Shown here: piece after piece, positions 18,502 to 28,158 of the stretch
How positions within the stretch are numbered: the stretch's first letter is position 1
How the letters are laid out: each line of letters starts with the position of its first letter
Source of the DNA: Loktanella sp. M215
GTDB taxonomy: Bacteria; Pseudomonadota; Alphaproteobacteria; Rhodobacterales; Rhodobacteraceae
Length of the DNA: 64,000 bases
Direction: 5' to 3'
Assembly: GCF_021735925.1 (NCBI RefSeq)
Contig: NZ_WMEA01000004.1
Location: 372,001 to 436,000 of the forward strand
Translations under genes and position numbers: made by a program
The notes under the pieces: generated by a model
Databases searched by the model: none
What the model was told of the DNA's origin: nothing
Seen by the model: the letters and a program-made list of their open reading frames with translations, nothing else

Positions 18502-21500
18502 CAGACAGCCTCGATCCGGCAGAGTGTTGCCTTGGTTTCTTGCATTTGTGTTACGATATCATACCCGTAGGTCTGGATCGTGTTCGTCGCCTCGCCAAAG
18601 ACGTAGGGTTCGGTGCCGTTGGGATACTTCGTGGTCAGGTCTTCACCCATCCAGAAACCTGCGAAGTGGAATGGCAGGAACACCGTACCTTCACCGACGC
18701 GCGGGGTGACCAGCGCCTTGACCCTGATCCGACCGTTAGGTGATGCAACCCAGCAATCGTTGCCGTCGGTCACGCCTGCACGGTCCGCGTCGGCGGGGTT
18801 GATTTCGACGAACATCTGTTGCTGGAACTCGGCCAGCCACTTGTTCGACCGGGTCTCGTCGCCGCCACCCTCGAATTCCACAAGCCGGCCAGAGGTCAGC
18901 GTGATCGGGAAATCCTTGGCGTAGTCGACATTCTGGATGCTTTCATACAGCACCGGAACCCGCCATTTGCGCTGATCCTCGTAGGTTTTGTATTCCGGCA
19001 GCAGGTCGCGGCGCGCGGTCAGCAGCGGCTCGCGGTGTTTCGGGATCGGGTCCGGGAAGGTCCAGACCACCGTCCGCGCCTTGCCGTTGCCATAGGGCGC
19101 CAGACCGTGGGCGATCATGACGCGCTGGATGCCGCCCGACAGGTCGGTCTTCCAGTTCACCCGCTGAACCTTGTCGCGTAAAGTCGCATTATCAGGGGCA
19201 TCTTCTTGCGGATTGTCCGCCAGATAGGCTTCAATTGCTGTCATGGCGTTGTCAGGATAATCGCCAAAACGCTGGGCAATAGCCGTCTGGTCGCTACTCG
19301 TTTCTGCGTTGGCTCCACCCCAGCTTTCATCGATATCGTCAGATCCACCACTCTGCCCCCTCAGTGCAGCCAGTGTCAGTTGGCTCATCGCTTTGTCCGC
19401 GTCGGCTTCGGTCATGCTGAACATGTCGTATTTAAAGCGGTCGGCACCTATGCTTATGATAATCAGCCTTTCTTTCGCGGTCAGCTCGTCGGTCCAGCCC
19501 AAAGCATCCAGCATGCCCAGTGTACCTTCCGGGTAGCCATCCTCGATCTCGCTCCCAGCTGGAAAGCTGTCCTCGGCCAGCAGGTTTTCTCCATCATGTT
19601 CCACACCCCAACGGGCTCTAAAAGGCAGACCACCCTCTGCTACCGGTTTTGACGTATCGTACAAAATTGGTGTGCCGGGATGCCCGTCCTTGGGATTCCC
19701 CCATGCGGGCCAAGGCAGGCAGTAGTATTCGCCCAGCACCGGTTCCGACATGCCCTTCAGCGTGATGCTGTCGAACTTGTCCTGATGCTGCATGTGCAAC
19801 TTCAGCCGTTCCGGACTTTGGGCGGTATAACCGATCGTCCAGGTGCCCTTGTTGATCTCGCGTAGCAGGTCCTCGGCGAACGGTTCGTTGTTCTGGACGC
19901 CGATGTGTTTGAACATCTCGTCGGCAAAACCGAAGGCTTTCGCCAGCAGATAGGTGATCTCGTAATCGCTTTTCGCCTCGAACAGGGGATCGAAGACCTT
20001 GTCACGCCATTGCAGCGACCGGCTGGAGTTCGTGACAGAGCCGTGGATTTCGGCGGTCGACGACGCAGGCAGCAGATAGACGTTGTCTTGCTTGTTGGAC
20101 ATGATCGCGACCTGCGTCGGGTGCGGGTCGATGACGCAGAGCACATCGACCTTGTCCATGGCCTCGCGCTGCTCCGGCCCGCGGGTAATAGAGTTCGCGG
20201 CGTGGCCCCAGAACATCATCGCCTTGACCGGGTTCGGCTGGTCAAGGTTTTCTGCGGGTTCGAGGATCGCGTCCATGTAGCGGGACAGTGGCATGCCCTC
20301 GGCTTGCATCAACTCTTCTGATTCGAAGCGCGACAGCATGTAGTCGTAATCCACATCCCAGACTCGGCTCCAGTGCTTCCACGCGCCTTTGGTCAGACCG
20401 TAGTAGGCTGGCAGCGAGTCGCAGGACACGCCAAGGTCCGTGGCACCCTGCACGTTGTCGTGGCCGCGAAAGATGTTGGCGCCGCCACCGGTCTTACCGA
20501 TATTGCCCAGCACCAGTTGCAGGATCGAGGCGGCGCGCGTCTTGGACGACCCGACGGTGGACTGCGTCAATCCCATGCACCAGATCAGCGTGCCGGGTCG
20601 ATTTTCGGCCAGTGTCCGGGCGACGCGCGCGGTCTGCTCTGCCGGAATGCCGGATACGCGCTCGACCTCTTCCAGCGTCCAGTGTTGCACCTCCTCGCGG
20701 ATCTGATCCATGCCCCAGACGCGTTGCTTGATGTATTCCTTGTCTTCCCAGCCGTTCGCGAAAATCTCGCGGACCAGACCCAGCAAAAAGCCAATATCGG
20801 CGCCGGGCCGGATGCGGACATATTCGTCAGCGTGGGCGGCGGTGCGGGTAAAGCGGGGATCGACGACGATCATCTTGCCGCCGTTCTCGCGTCCCGCAAG
20901 GACGTGCAGCATCGAGACCGGGTGCGCCTCGGCGGGATTGCCGCCGATGATCAGGATGGATTTGGCGTTGCGGATGTCGTTGAAGGTGTTGGTCATGGCG
21001 CCGTAGCCATAGATGTTCGCCACGCCGGCCACCGTTGTCGAGTGACAGATCCGCGCCTGGTGATCGACGTTGTTGGTGCCCCAGAACGCCGCCAGCTTGC
21101 GGAACAGGTAGCTCTGCTCGTTGGAAAACTTGGCCGATCCCAGCCAGTACACCGAGTCAGGCCCGAATTCCTCGCGGATACCGTTCAGCTTCTCGCCCAA
21201 CTCGCTGATCGCCTGATCCCAGCTGATCCGGGTCCACTCGCCGGCGACCTTTTTCATGGGATACTTCAGACGGCGGTCACCGATCGCGATCTCGCGCATG
21301 GCGGCACCCTTGGCGCAATGCGTGCCCTGGTTGATCGGGGATTCAAACGCAGGCTCCTGCCCGACCCAGACGCCATTCTCGACCTCTGCCCAAAGCGAGC
21401 AGCCAACCGAGCAGAACTGGCAGATCGTCTTGTGGTAGGTCGTGGACAGCGACGGCGTCGCCGGGGCGGTCTGGGCCTGCACGACCCGGCCAGCGCTGCT

Positions 21501-21614
21501 GCCGACGGCACCCAGTGCCAGTCCGGCCAGTCCGGAATTGCGCAGAAATTCGCGTCGAGTGCTGCCCACTCGGGGCGTTGAGACGGTCGGAGTCGTTGTA
21601 CGGCGACGCAACAT
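18501..21614 (-). CDS. fdoG: Formate dehydrogenase catalytic subunit (alpha), Cys form
   Basis: 1037 residues from the ATG at 21614 (AGGAAG upstream). It starts with a twin-arginine leader (RREFLRNSGLAGLALG), so it is exported folded with its cofactor. A 4Fe-4S motif follows (CQFCSVGCSLWAE...C), then molybdopterin-guanine-dinucleotide domains. The metal ligand is Cys in QARICHSTTVAG, where E. coli FdnG/FdoG has selenocysteine; no in-frame UGA is used. It oxidises formate to CO2 at the periplasmic face. An FdhD/FdhE-type maturation gene is not in this window. Confidence 0.94.
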   Translation of the reverse strand: MLRRRTTTPTVSTPRVGSTRREFLRNSGLAGLALGAVGSSAGRVVQAQTAPATPSLSTTYHKTICQFCSVGCSLWAEVENGVWVGQEPAFESPINQGTHCAKGAAMREIAIGDRRLKYPMKKVAGEWTRISWDQAISELGEKLNGIREEFGPDSVYWLGSAKFSNEQSYLFRKLAAFWGTNNVDHQARICHSTTVAGVANIYGYGAMTNTFNDIRNAKSILIIGGNPAEAHPVSMLHVLAGRENGGKMIVVDPRFTRTAAHADEYVRIRPGADIGFLLGLVREIFANGWEDKEYIKQRVWGMDQIREEVQHWTLEEVERVSGIPAEQTARVARTLAENRPGTLIWCMGLTQSTVGSSKTRAASILQLVLGNIGKTGGGANIFRGHDNVQGATDLGVSCDSLPAYYGLTKGAWKHWSRVWDVDYDYMLSRFESEELMQAEGMPLSRYMDAILEPAENLDQPNPVKAMMFWGHAANSITRGPEQREAMDKVDVLCVIDPHPTQVAIMSNKQDNVYLLPASSTAEIHGSVTNSSRSLQWRDKVFDPLFEAKSDYEITYLLAKAFGFADEMFKHIGVQNNEPFAEDLLREINKGTWTIGYTAQSPERLKLHMQHQDKFDSITLKGMSEPVLGEYYCLPWPAWGNPKDGHPGTPILYDTSKPVAEGGLPFRARWGVEHDGENLLAEDSFPAGSEIEDGYPEGTLGMLDALGWTDELTAKERLIIISIGADRFKYDMFSMTEADADKAMSQLTLAALRGQSGGSDDIDESWGGANAETSSDQTAIAQRFGDYPDNAMTAIEAYLADNPQEDAPDNATLRDKVQRVNWKTDLSGGIQRVMIAHGLAPYGNGKARTVVWTFPDPIPKHREPLLTARRDLLPEYKTYEDQRKWRVPVLYESIQNVDYAKDFPITLTSGRLVEFEGGGDETRSNKWLAEFQQQMFVEINPADADRAGVTDGNDCWVASPNGRIRVKALVTPRVGEGTVFLPFHFAGFWMGEDLTTKYPNGTEPYVFGEATNTIQTYGYDIVTQMQETKATLCRIEAV

Positions 21615-21636
21615 CACAAGGTCTTCCTGTTGGGGG

Positions 21637-21825
21637 TCAGCTGCGGGACAGCCGATAGTATGTGGCAACGTGATCCGTGGTCACGAATTGTGGCTGGCGC
21701 GGATCGACGGGCAGAACGATGGGTGCAGCGGCTTCTGCCGTGCCGGCACCAAGCGCCAGACTGACAGAGGCCAGTGGCACTCCCGCCAGCAAGCGGCGAC
21801 GGATCGGATCGAGTTTATCGGGCAT
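21637..21825 (-). CDS. Formate dehydrogenase region Tat-leader protein
   Basis: 62 residues from the ATG at 21825. The twin-arginine leader DPIRRRLLAGVPLASVSL is followed by a short tail (PQFVTTDHVATYYRLSRS). Such small Tat-targeted proteins sit just upstream of fdoG-type genes in many proteobacteria (a recognised formate dehydrogenase region family). The tail resembles the segment seen in NapE/cytochrome-associated leaders, but its task is not known. First gene of the fdo operon. Confidence 0.85.
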   Translation of the reverse strand: MPDKLDPIRRRLLAGVPLASVSLALGAGTAEAAAPIVLPVDPRQPQFVTTDHVATYYRLSRS

Positions 21826-21904
21826 TGAACTCACTTTGTAAGAATGAAAAAATCGTAGTCCTGTGCCGCAGGGAGGCAAGGATAAAATAGTACAAATCCG
21901 AGCG

Positions 21905-22453
21905 CTACTGATCTATCGTAAGGTCGGTGACCGATGAAAGACCTGCTTGCGCATAAGCCCCCGGAGTTCCGTCGTCTTCGCGTGCAATTACGCTGAAAGA
22001 TCCGTCAGTTTCGAGGATGACGGCGCTCGCATTTTCGATAGCACTGGCCGCGCTTTGACGGATCACGGTCATCAGTTCGACCTCGGTGATCCGTTCGCGA
22101 TGCAGTGCGCCGCGGCAGATGGCACCATCGCGCACCAATAAAGTTGCGTCCGATCGCACTAGCTCCGCTACTGTTGAAGACCGGACCGATGACCACGCCA
22201 CGATCCATTGCAAACCGATCAACACCGCGAGCGCTAAGAGTCCCTCGGCAAGAGCCACGCTTTCAGACAAGAGGATCGACGCTAGCGTCGATCCGAGGGC
22301 CACCGTCACGATCAGATCAAAGGCGTTGAGTTTGGCAAGCGTGCGCTTGCCTGATATACGCAACATGATCAGAAGTGCGGGATAAGCTAGCACGCCCACG
22401 ATCAAAGTGCGGGCGAGACCGGACCAGTTCTGAAATAGCATTTCACTGATCAT
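21905..22453 (-). CDS. DUF421 membrane protein (YetF/YcaP-like)
   Basis: 182 residues from the ATG at 22453, preceded by AGGAAG. Three N-terminal hydrophobic segments (ARTLIVGVLAYPALLIMLRI, the motif SGKRTLAKLNAFDLIVTVAL, LLALAVLIGLQWIVAW) precede a small cytoplasmic domain with LVRDGAICRGALHRERITEV. The family is widespread in stress regulons, function unclear. It begins 35 nt after the BrkB gene, so the two probably share a transcript. Confidence 0.85.
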   Translation of the reverse strand: MISEMLFQNWSGLARTLIVGVLAYPALLIMLRISGKRTLAKLNAFDLIVTVALGSTLASILLSESVALAEGLLALAVLIGLQWIVAWSSVRSSTVAELVRSDATLLVRDGAICRGALHRERITEVELMTVIRQSAASAIENASAVILETDGSFSVIAREDDGTPGAYAQAGLSSVTDLTIDQ

Positions 22454-22487
22454 TTGGAACTTCCTGTTATCCGAAGGCAGTACCCCT

Positions 22488-23630
22488 TCACACTTCATCT
22501 TTGCTGTTCATGCGGTGCGTTCGTTGCGAGATCGTCCAAGCCAGAGTTGCGCCTATAAGTGCGGCACCCAATGATAGCGGTTTCCTGTCCGCACTTCCTT
22601 GTTGCCTATTTCGCGAGACATACTTGTTGTCTTCAGCCGAAGACGCATGCTCATCTTTGCTCTCTGTCCAGTCACAACCTGCGAGCTTATCCGGGCGGGT
22701 GTCGGCCTTAACGGCCCCGCGTTGGCCTTCCGGCTGTGCCGGCCCGGTGGTCGTATCCTTGCGGGTCTGATGCTCTATTTCAGAGTTCAGCTCAGCCCCT
22801 CCGAGGATGATGAACGCAGACAGCCAGAGCCATGTCAAAAGGATGATGACACCACCAAGCGTGCCGTAGGTTTCATTGTAACTTCCAAAGTTTTGCGCAT
22901 AGAGGGAAAACCCGATCGTTCCCACAAGCCAAAGGATCGTCGACAAGACTGCCCCGGGGCTGACCCATCGCCACTTTGGATCCTGGCGAGACGGCCCGAA
23001 GCGATACACGATGGCAAGTCCAAACATCGTCAGAACAGCCAGCAACGGCCATTGCAGCCAGGAAATCGCAGTCTCAAAACCATCTGGCAGGCCAAACAGA
23101 CCGACGACGGCTGGGAGGACAAGGATGACACCAAAGGCCAGCAGCAGGCCAAAGATGAGAAACAACGTCAGCGCCACACCTGTCGCGTACAAACGGACGA
23201 AACCGCGTGTCTCGGTCTCGTCGTATGCGATGTTCATCCCCTCCATCAGGGTCATCATCCCCTTGGTGGCACCATACAAGGCCAGCAGAAAGCCGATAAT
23301 TGCGGCAAACCCCGTCGCCGTTTCACCGCCGCCGGTGACCTGAACAATCTGATCCTGAATAATCGCGGCCGCGTTTTCCGGGAGCAGACTGACGATTTTG
23401 CCGAGCTGGTCAGCGATATCACTGGGGTCAAGGACGAAGCCGACGATTGCAACGAGTGCCGCTACGGCGGGGAACACCGCGAGAAGGCCAAAGAATGCGA
23501 CGCCAGCTGAGACGACTGACACGTGATCATCCGACACCTCGGATTTCACCCGTTTCAGGATGTCCCACCACCCCGCTGTTGGGATCTCAGCAGGGTTGGT
23601 CGCTGCCTGCCCGCGCATGTCGTTGGCCAT
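22488..23630 (-). CDS. YihY/BrkB-family membrane protein
   Basis: 380 residues from the ATG at 23630 (GGAG 7 nt upstream). Six or so membrane helices carry the family blocks SVVSAGVAFFGLLAVFPAVA, GFAAIIGFLLALYGATKGM and GGVIILLTWLWLSAFIILGG. The hydrophilic C-terminal extension of about 100 residues ends with another possible membrane segment (LGAALIGATLAWTI). The family was once called ribonuclease BN by error; its role is unknown, often linked to envelope stress. Confidence 0.88.
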   Translation of the reverse strand: MANDMRGQAATNPAEIPTAGWWDILKRVKSEVSDDHVSVVSAGVAFFGLLAVFPAVAALVAIVGFVLDPSDIADQLGKIVSLLPENAAAIIQDQIVQVTGGGETATGFAAIIGFLLALYGATKGMMTLMEGMNIAYDETETRGFVRLYATGVALTLFLIFGLLLAFGVILVLPAVVGLFGLPDGFETAISWLQWPLLAVLTMFGLAIVYRFGPSRQDPKWRWVSPGAVLSTILWLVGTIGFSLYAQNFGSYNETYGTLGGVIILLTWLWLSAFIILGGAELNSEIEHQTRKDTTTGPAQPEGQRGAVKADTRPDKLAGCDWTESKDEHASSAEDNKYVSRNRQQGSADRKPLSLGAALIGATLAWTISQRTHRMNSKDEV

Positions 23631-23865
23631 CGTCAGTCTCCGATAAAAATGGGCCGGCAAAAGGCGACTAACAGTTTAGTCACCGTTTCGTACCTAATTC
23701 AGGCTGAGGTTTCAGGCTGAGGTGAGGTTTTGCTATCTATTAGGATGGTAAATCAAGAGTGGCGAAGGTCTGCGTGAATAGATCCTGCTGCCGCCCATGT
23801 GCGACTTCCAAATGCAAGCAGTGCCCGCAGCCGAATGGCTACGGACACAACTGGTGTCAGGATAA

Positions 23866-24162
23866 TCAGTCTTGATATTCTGGCAGATCCTTGAGCTGAT
23901 CTTTCGTCATAGTCGTCGTTGCATGCGCCTTGCCATTCTCGTCACGCATGAAGTTCAGCTGTGACACGGGAAGCGACACGCGCTTTGCACCGATGCCCAG
24001 AAAGCCGCCCACATCGACGATGACGTTTGTCCCGTGTCCCGCACCATCGGTATGAACGACATCGCCAATATGGTTATCGTCGGGTCCGTAGACGTTGGCG
24101 CCGTCAAGGTTTGCGGCTGAGATTTCGTCCGTGCGAAGCGGAATGTGCTTGGAATGGTCCAT
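23866..24162 (-). CDS. PRC-barrel domain protein, copy 1
   Basis: 98 residues from the ATG at 24162 (GGAGG 7-8 nt upstream). A single PRC-barrel: LDGANVYGPDDNHIGDVVH, then NVIVDVGGFLGIGAKRVSLP and LNFMRDENGKAHA. These small barrels bind membranes or partner proteins and are frequent in alphaproteobacterial stress regulons. A strong EcfG-type promoter stands directly upstream. A diverged paralogue is at 57961-58257. Confidence 0.9.
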   Translation of the reverse strand: MDHSKHIPLRTDEISAANLDGANVYGPDDNHIGDVVHTDGAGHGTNVIVDVGGFLGIGAKRVSLPVSQLNFMRDENGKAHATTTMTKDQLKDLPEYQD

Positions 24163-24199
24163 TGTCGTTCCTCCATAAATATCAATGTTGCAATGACTG

Positions 24200-24225
24200 A
24201 ACGAAGGCCGTGGCACTGATGTTCC
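24200..24225 (-). promoter_or_regulatory. EcfG-type general stress promoter for PRC-barrel copy 1
   Basis: On the minus strand, GGAAC (24225-24221), 17 bases, CGTT (24203-24200): an exact match to the alphaproteobacterial general stress sigma consensus. It lies 37 nt before the start codon. Confidence 0.75.
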
Positions 24226-24441
24226 GAACATAGGAACCGCGAAAGTGGCAATCGCCGCATCTCTAATAGTGATTTAGGGTGTCGCCCAAAGGCTCTTGCC
24301 CTACCTTGATCACGCGGGTCATGCTGAGCCATGATGCACGACATGGTTTTTACCACGGCGCTTGCTGCACACCGATGAAGTTGAAAGACGTATGCCGTCT
24401 GATCGCAGCGAGCTCATTGAAATATAGGAAGGAAACGAACA

Positions 24442-25644
24442 ATGGGCATCGCTGACGATGTAAAGAAGCCGATACCGATTATTCTGGGAATCGTAGCGGT
24501 CGTGGGCTGGATTTTTGCTTTATTCCTATTGGGCGATCGGACCAATCTGCGGACGGATTTGGCTGATCAGACCCAAGCCGTTGGGACGCTGGAAGATCTG
24601 CGCAGCGAGGCCTCAGCGCTAAATTCCGAGACGGATGCACTCAGCGCTCAGCGCGACAACATCAATGCGGAGATCACGACGCAGCAAATAAGCCTGAGCA
24701 AGCTGCAAGATGAAATCGCGGCAGCGCAAAGCAGCCTCAATCAGACCAGGGCCGAGCAGTCGGCTATCACAGACCAACTAGCCCCGATGCGTGAAGAAAT
24801 TGCAGGGTTCGAGACGGCGCGGGCCGAAGCAGAGAAAAATGCAACAGAGGCGACGCAGGAGCTCGCCAACGTGGGTGATCGTCTGACGGAAGCCCGAGCT
24901 GCCCAAGCAGAATTGCAGCAGCAGCTTTCCGTCCTGACGGATGACACGGCGCGCTTGGCACAAGAGGCATCCGACGCGGAGGCGCGCGTGCAGGAAGCAC
25001 GTGATGCTGAGGCCGCCTCTCAGGCGGCCGTTGCCACTGCGACCGAGGAGCTGACACGTATGACGGAAGAGCGCGAGGCCCTCTCGAAAGAGCTTGATGA
25101 CATGACCCAACGTCGGGATCAGCTCGCAGCCGACAACACGGCAGCAGAAGAGCAACGTCAATCCGTGCAAGCGATCGTGACCCAGCTGTCCGATGATCTG
25201 GCCTCCCGAAGCCAACAGCTTTCCGAAGTGGAACAGCGCATCGCGGCCCTTCAGGCGCAGGGTGTGCAGGCTCAGGATCACGAAACGCAAGGGCAAGACG
25301 CGCCGGAACAGGGGCAAGACACCTCTGACGAGACAGCGCAAACAGAGTCCGACGATCAGGCCACCGCAATGCTTGAACCTGGGTCTTATTCCGGCGGTGC
25401 CATCGCCATGGTCCTTACAGACGACGGCCAATTCACTTTGACGAATGCAGACAGCGGCAAAGAAGCGACCGGTCGTTACGAGGCAACCGACGGTCAGATT
25501 ACCCTGTCTGACGCTGAGGGTGACATCGGCACAACAGTCTTCCCCATGACCTGTGGCGTGCAGCGCGGGGAGACCGGTCTCTCAATTGCACAAGTCGACG
25601 ATCAGGTTTGCCCGCTGGCTGGACTTGAATTGCAGCCCCAGTAA
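24442..25644 (+). CDS. Membrane-anchored long coiled-coil protein
   Basis: 400 residues, AGGAAGGAAA before the ATG. One N-terminal membrane span (PIPIILGIVAVVGWIFALFL), no cleavage site, then about 260 residues of heptad-rich coiled coil (EDLRSEASALNSETDALSAQ onward), a Gln/Asp-rich linker, and a compact C-terminal domain of about 80 residues (GSYSGGAIAMVLTDDGQFTL) with two Cys. It resembles envelope-spanning or DNA-adjacent filament proteins in layout only; I recognise no named family. A hairpin follows at 25679. Possibly a periplasmic spacer or stress scaffold. Confidence 0.75.
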   Translation: MGIADDVKKPIPIILGIVAVVGWIFALFLLGDRTNLRTDLADQTQAVGTLEDLRSEASALNSETDALSAQRDNINAEITTQQISLSKLQDEIAAAQSSLNQTRAEQSAITDQLAPMREEIAGFETARAEAEKNATEATQELANVGDRLTEARAAQAELQQQLSVLTDDTARLAQEASDAEARVQEARDAEAASQAAVATATEELTRMTEEREALSKELDDMTQRRDQLAADNTAAEEQRQSVQAIVTQLSDDLASRSQQLSEVEQRIAALQAQGVQAQDHETQGQDAPEQGQDTSDETAQTESDDQATAMLEPGSYSGGAIAMVLTDDGQFTLTNADSGKEATGRYEATDGQITLSDAEGDIGTTVFPMTCGVQRGETGLSIAQVDDQVCPLAGLELQPQ

Positions 25645-25678
25645 GCAAACGATTCTCACTGATGCCGCAAAGGTCGTA

Positions 25679-25706
25679 AAGGCAGGATGAGAAATCGTCC
25701 TGCCTT
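25679..25706 (+). terminator. Hairpin terminator after the coiled-coil gene
   Basis: Perfect 9-bp stem AAGGCAGGA / TCCTGCCTT with a 10-nt loop, 35 nt after the stop. No long T run follows, so termination strength is uncertain. Confidence 0.6.
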
Positions 25707-25909
25707 ATCTGCGTCATGGCGTCGACTTTAAGTCGTTTATACACTGCACATTATTCCTAAGTTGATGCGTAGCCCTGCCGTAAATCATCTTGCCAGAAAA
25801 CAAAGTGTATCGCTCAAATACTAATTCGACATTTGCGAAGCAGCGAAATATTTTCATCAGCCCTTGAACATTGCAATCGCTGTGAAAGGCAATTTTCGGT
25901 GAATTAGAA

Positions 25910-26776
25910 TTAGAGAAATGACGTGCCACCTGCAAGGCTTCCATCGAGAAAGCTTCTCAGCGCTCCTGTATAAATGTCGGGCCATTCAATCTGTGGCGCA
26001 TGACCGCAGTGCTTTACGACTTGCAGCGCACAATGCGGCATCAAATCCACAAGAACCGCGGAGTGGTGAAAGGGCGATAAATTGTCGTTCCGGCCCCAAA
26101 CCGCAAGGGTGGGCGTCTGGATCATGGGCAGTTTCGCCAGCAAATCGTGACGGGGCCCCTCGAGAAAGCCCTTTGGTCCGACGAAGCTTTTCAACTGTCC
26201 AATGAAAGCTTTCCGCGATGCTATGTCGGCGAAGAGTGAAATGCGCCGTGCGGAAAATGATGCCAAACGGCTGCTGTTTCCGCTATGGATGGCATTCAAG
26301 AGGATCCGGAGACCAGACGCACCTGGTCGTGTAATCGCCTGCCCCATGACGGCTGGTAACGACGTACTGAAATCGATCATAGTATCTGACCCGATGCCGG
26401 CGGGCGCAGTAAGCACAAGGCGGCGCAAGCGATGGGGTGCGGCGCAGGCGATATCGAGGGCGATGCGACCGCCAAGGCTCCAGCCGCTCATATCCACGAC
26501 ATTCAGGGAAAGCGCGTCGAGAACGTCCAGGACGTGATCCCGCATGGTATCTGGGGCATAGGTGCAGTCGGCTGGCTTTGATGTTTTTCCGCTGCCGAGA
26601 AGATCGATAGCGACCACACGGCGGTTCTCCGACAACGCCGGAAGGGTCTCCGACCAGTCCTCAATGGTGCCACTCAGTCCATGCAAAAGTGCGAGGGGAA
26701 TGCCACCCTCACCCACGCTCCAATAGCGCGTCCGGATACCGCCCGAGGTGATAAACTGGTCTTCGAATTGTGACAT
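25910..26776 (-). CDS. Alpha/beta hydrolase
   Basis: 288 residues from the ATG at 26776, chosen for GGAAAG upstream. Fold signatures are the oxyanion loop LLHGLSGT, nucleophile Ser in GWSLGGRIAL, the acid in WGRNDNLSPF and the catalytic His in KHCGHAPQIE. The family includes esterases, C-C bond hydrolases and haloperoxidase-like enzymes; the substrate cannot be named. Its stop region faces the coiled-coil gene. Confidence 0.85.
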   Translation of the reverse strand: MSQFEDQFITSGGIRTRYWSVGEGGIPLALLHGLSGTIEDWSETLPALSENRRVVAIDLLGSGKTSKPADCTYAPDTMRDHVLDVLDALSLNVVDMSGWSLGGRIALDIACAAPHRLRRLVLTAPAGIGSDTMIDFSTSLPAVMGQAITRPGASGLRILLNAIHSGNSSRLASFSARRISLFADIASRKAFIGQLKSFVGPKGFLEGPRHDLLAKLPMIQTPTLAVWGRNDNLSPFHHSAVLVDLMPHCALQVVKHCGHAPQIEWPDIYTGALRSFLDGSLAGGTSFL

Positions 26777-28158
26777 GTTGCGGTCTTTCCAAGCAGTGGC
26801 ATCGGTTCGCACCGAGAGCTTAGTGTTGCAAACGCAATTGACTCGGTTGTGCACTGTGTCGGACTCACGGACCTGACACGAGCCTCAACCTCTAACTTCT
26901 CTTAGAAATTTCACGTGTTTGTTGATTGCGTATGGGGATCTAACATTTTGCCTGACGGGCATTTCAGGAGGTAACCGCACCGGTCAAACGATACTGCGGG
27001 ACAGCCCTCACCTGCGGAACCTGCGCTGATGAACGATGCCGTCAAAATGTAGCTGCCGAGAAACCGCCCTGAAATGTAATGAAAAGCTGCGGCATGTCGC
27101 TTATGTAGACCCGCTGTCTTTCGGTGACAAAGCGTTGAGCATTTCGGTTGCCCAACGGCGTACACACAAATCTTTGGCCCCTCCTTCGGATAAGAAGATG
27201 CGGCAAGCGCGGCGGATACGGGCATCCGAATGCGCATACGCATCGGCTCGGATAGCACGCGCCCATCCGAGCCGCAGCTCACGAGTCAGAACAGAGTGGC
27301 TAGTCGGGCGCAGCGTCATGCCGATTAGTTTATAGCAATTTCAGATTTGCGTGTAGCAGAACGTCAGGTCTTCGACATGCAGGGCAGTCAGATGGCGTTG
27401 TCCGACGCTACCTCAGCAAATCTGAGGCTGCGCGGTCTGTCTCATAATTAGGCTTATCGGCGTCAGACGTTGTAGCGGGGCGGATTCTATTCTGGGTTGC
27501 GACAAACCCCCCTATCTTGGTTAAAGATTTTGCAATCTGCCTCCGACGGCCGAGCGCTCCGCCACTGTTCAGAATCACTTTCTAATCGGACAGGCGTGAT
27601 AGAAGAGTTCTTTGTCGCATGATGTGTGATTATGTTAAAGAAACTGCAAGGCTTGAAGAAACAAAAATCCCAGTGCGGCAATTATAGTTCCAGTGGCAGC
27701 TATGCGAAATATTACGATTAATCTTTCGATATTTTTTATTTTATTTATTTTTTCGTCATAAATTGGGCAATTTTTCTTCATCGTCTTCTGCCTTAAGATG
27801 ATAAGAGTAATAGAAGATTTTGGCAGATTAATAAATTTTCATAACCGGTGTTGTGCAACCTTAGCAGCAATTCATTGCACTCGTCCCGGCCGTTATGACA
27901 AGCGCTACGTGAGCTTCAAGCCTTTCTCGCGCCCTTCTTGGCGCCTGCCTCATTAAGTAGTGCGCGCTAGTTTTCTAAGTGATATCGTTGATTGGCCTGA
28001 TTACGATTGACCGATCGGGAATCCATCACATGAACCTCCCTCACCAATCTCTATGTTGAAAGGGAGCTCGGTATCAAGCGACTGCCTAATACCCCGTCCG
28101 TCCTGACAACATTCCTGTTTCGCAGGGCACCTCATCGCGATCAGCGGTGACTGGTATA
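26777..28158. other. Gene-poor, partly AT-rich region
   Basis: No convincing gene. Short open frames exist (for example a 72-codon minus-strand frame at 27101-27319) but lack ribosome sites and family resemblance. Bases about 27690-27850 are markedly AT-rich with T runs, unlike the neighbours. This may be remnant foreign DNA, a regulatory RNA locus, or long leaders of the flanking genes. Confidence 0.5.

Noticed and set aside
20373..21581. 402-codon plus-strand frame inside fdoG
   Set aside because: It lies wholly antisense to a conserved catalytic subunit; composition is typical of a GC-rich shadow frame.
27101..27319. 72-codon minus-strand frame in the AT-rich region
   Set aside because: No ribosome site, no conserved motif, and flanked by non-coding sequence; not enough to call a gene.
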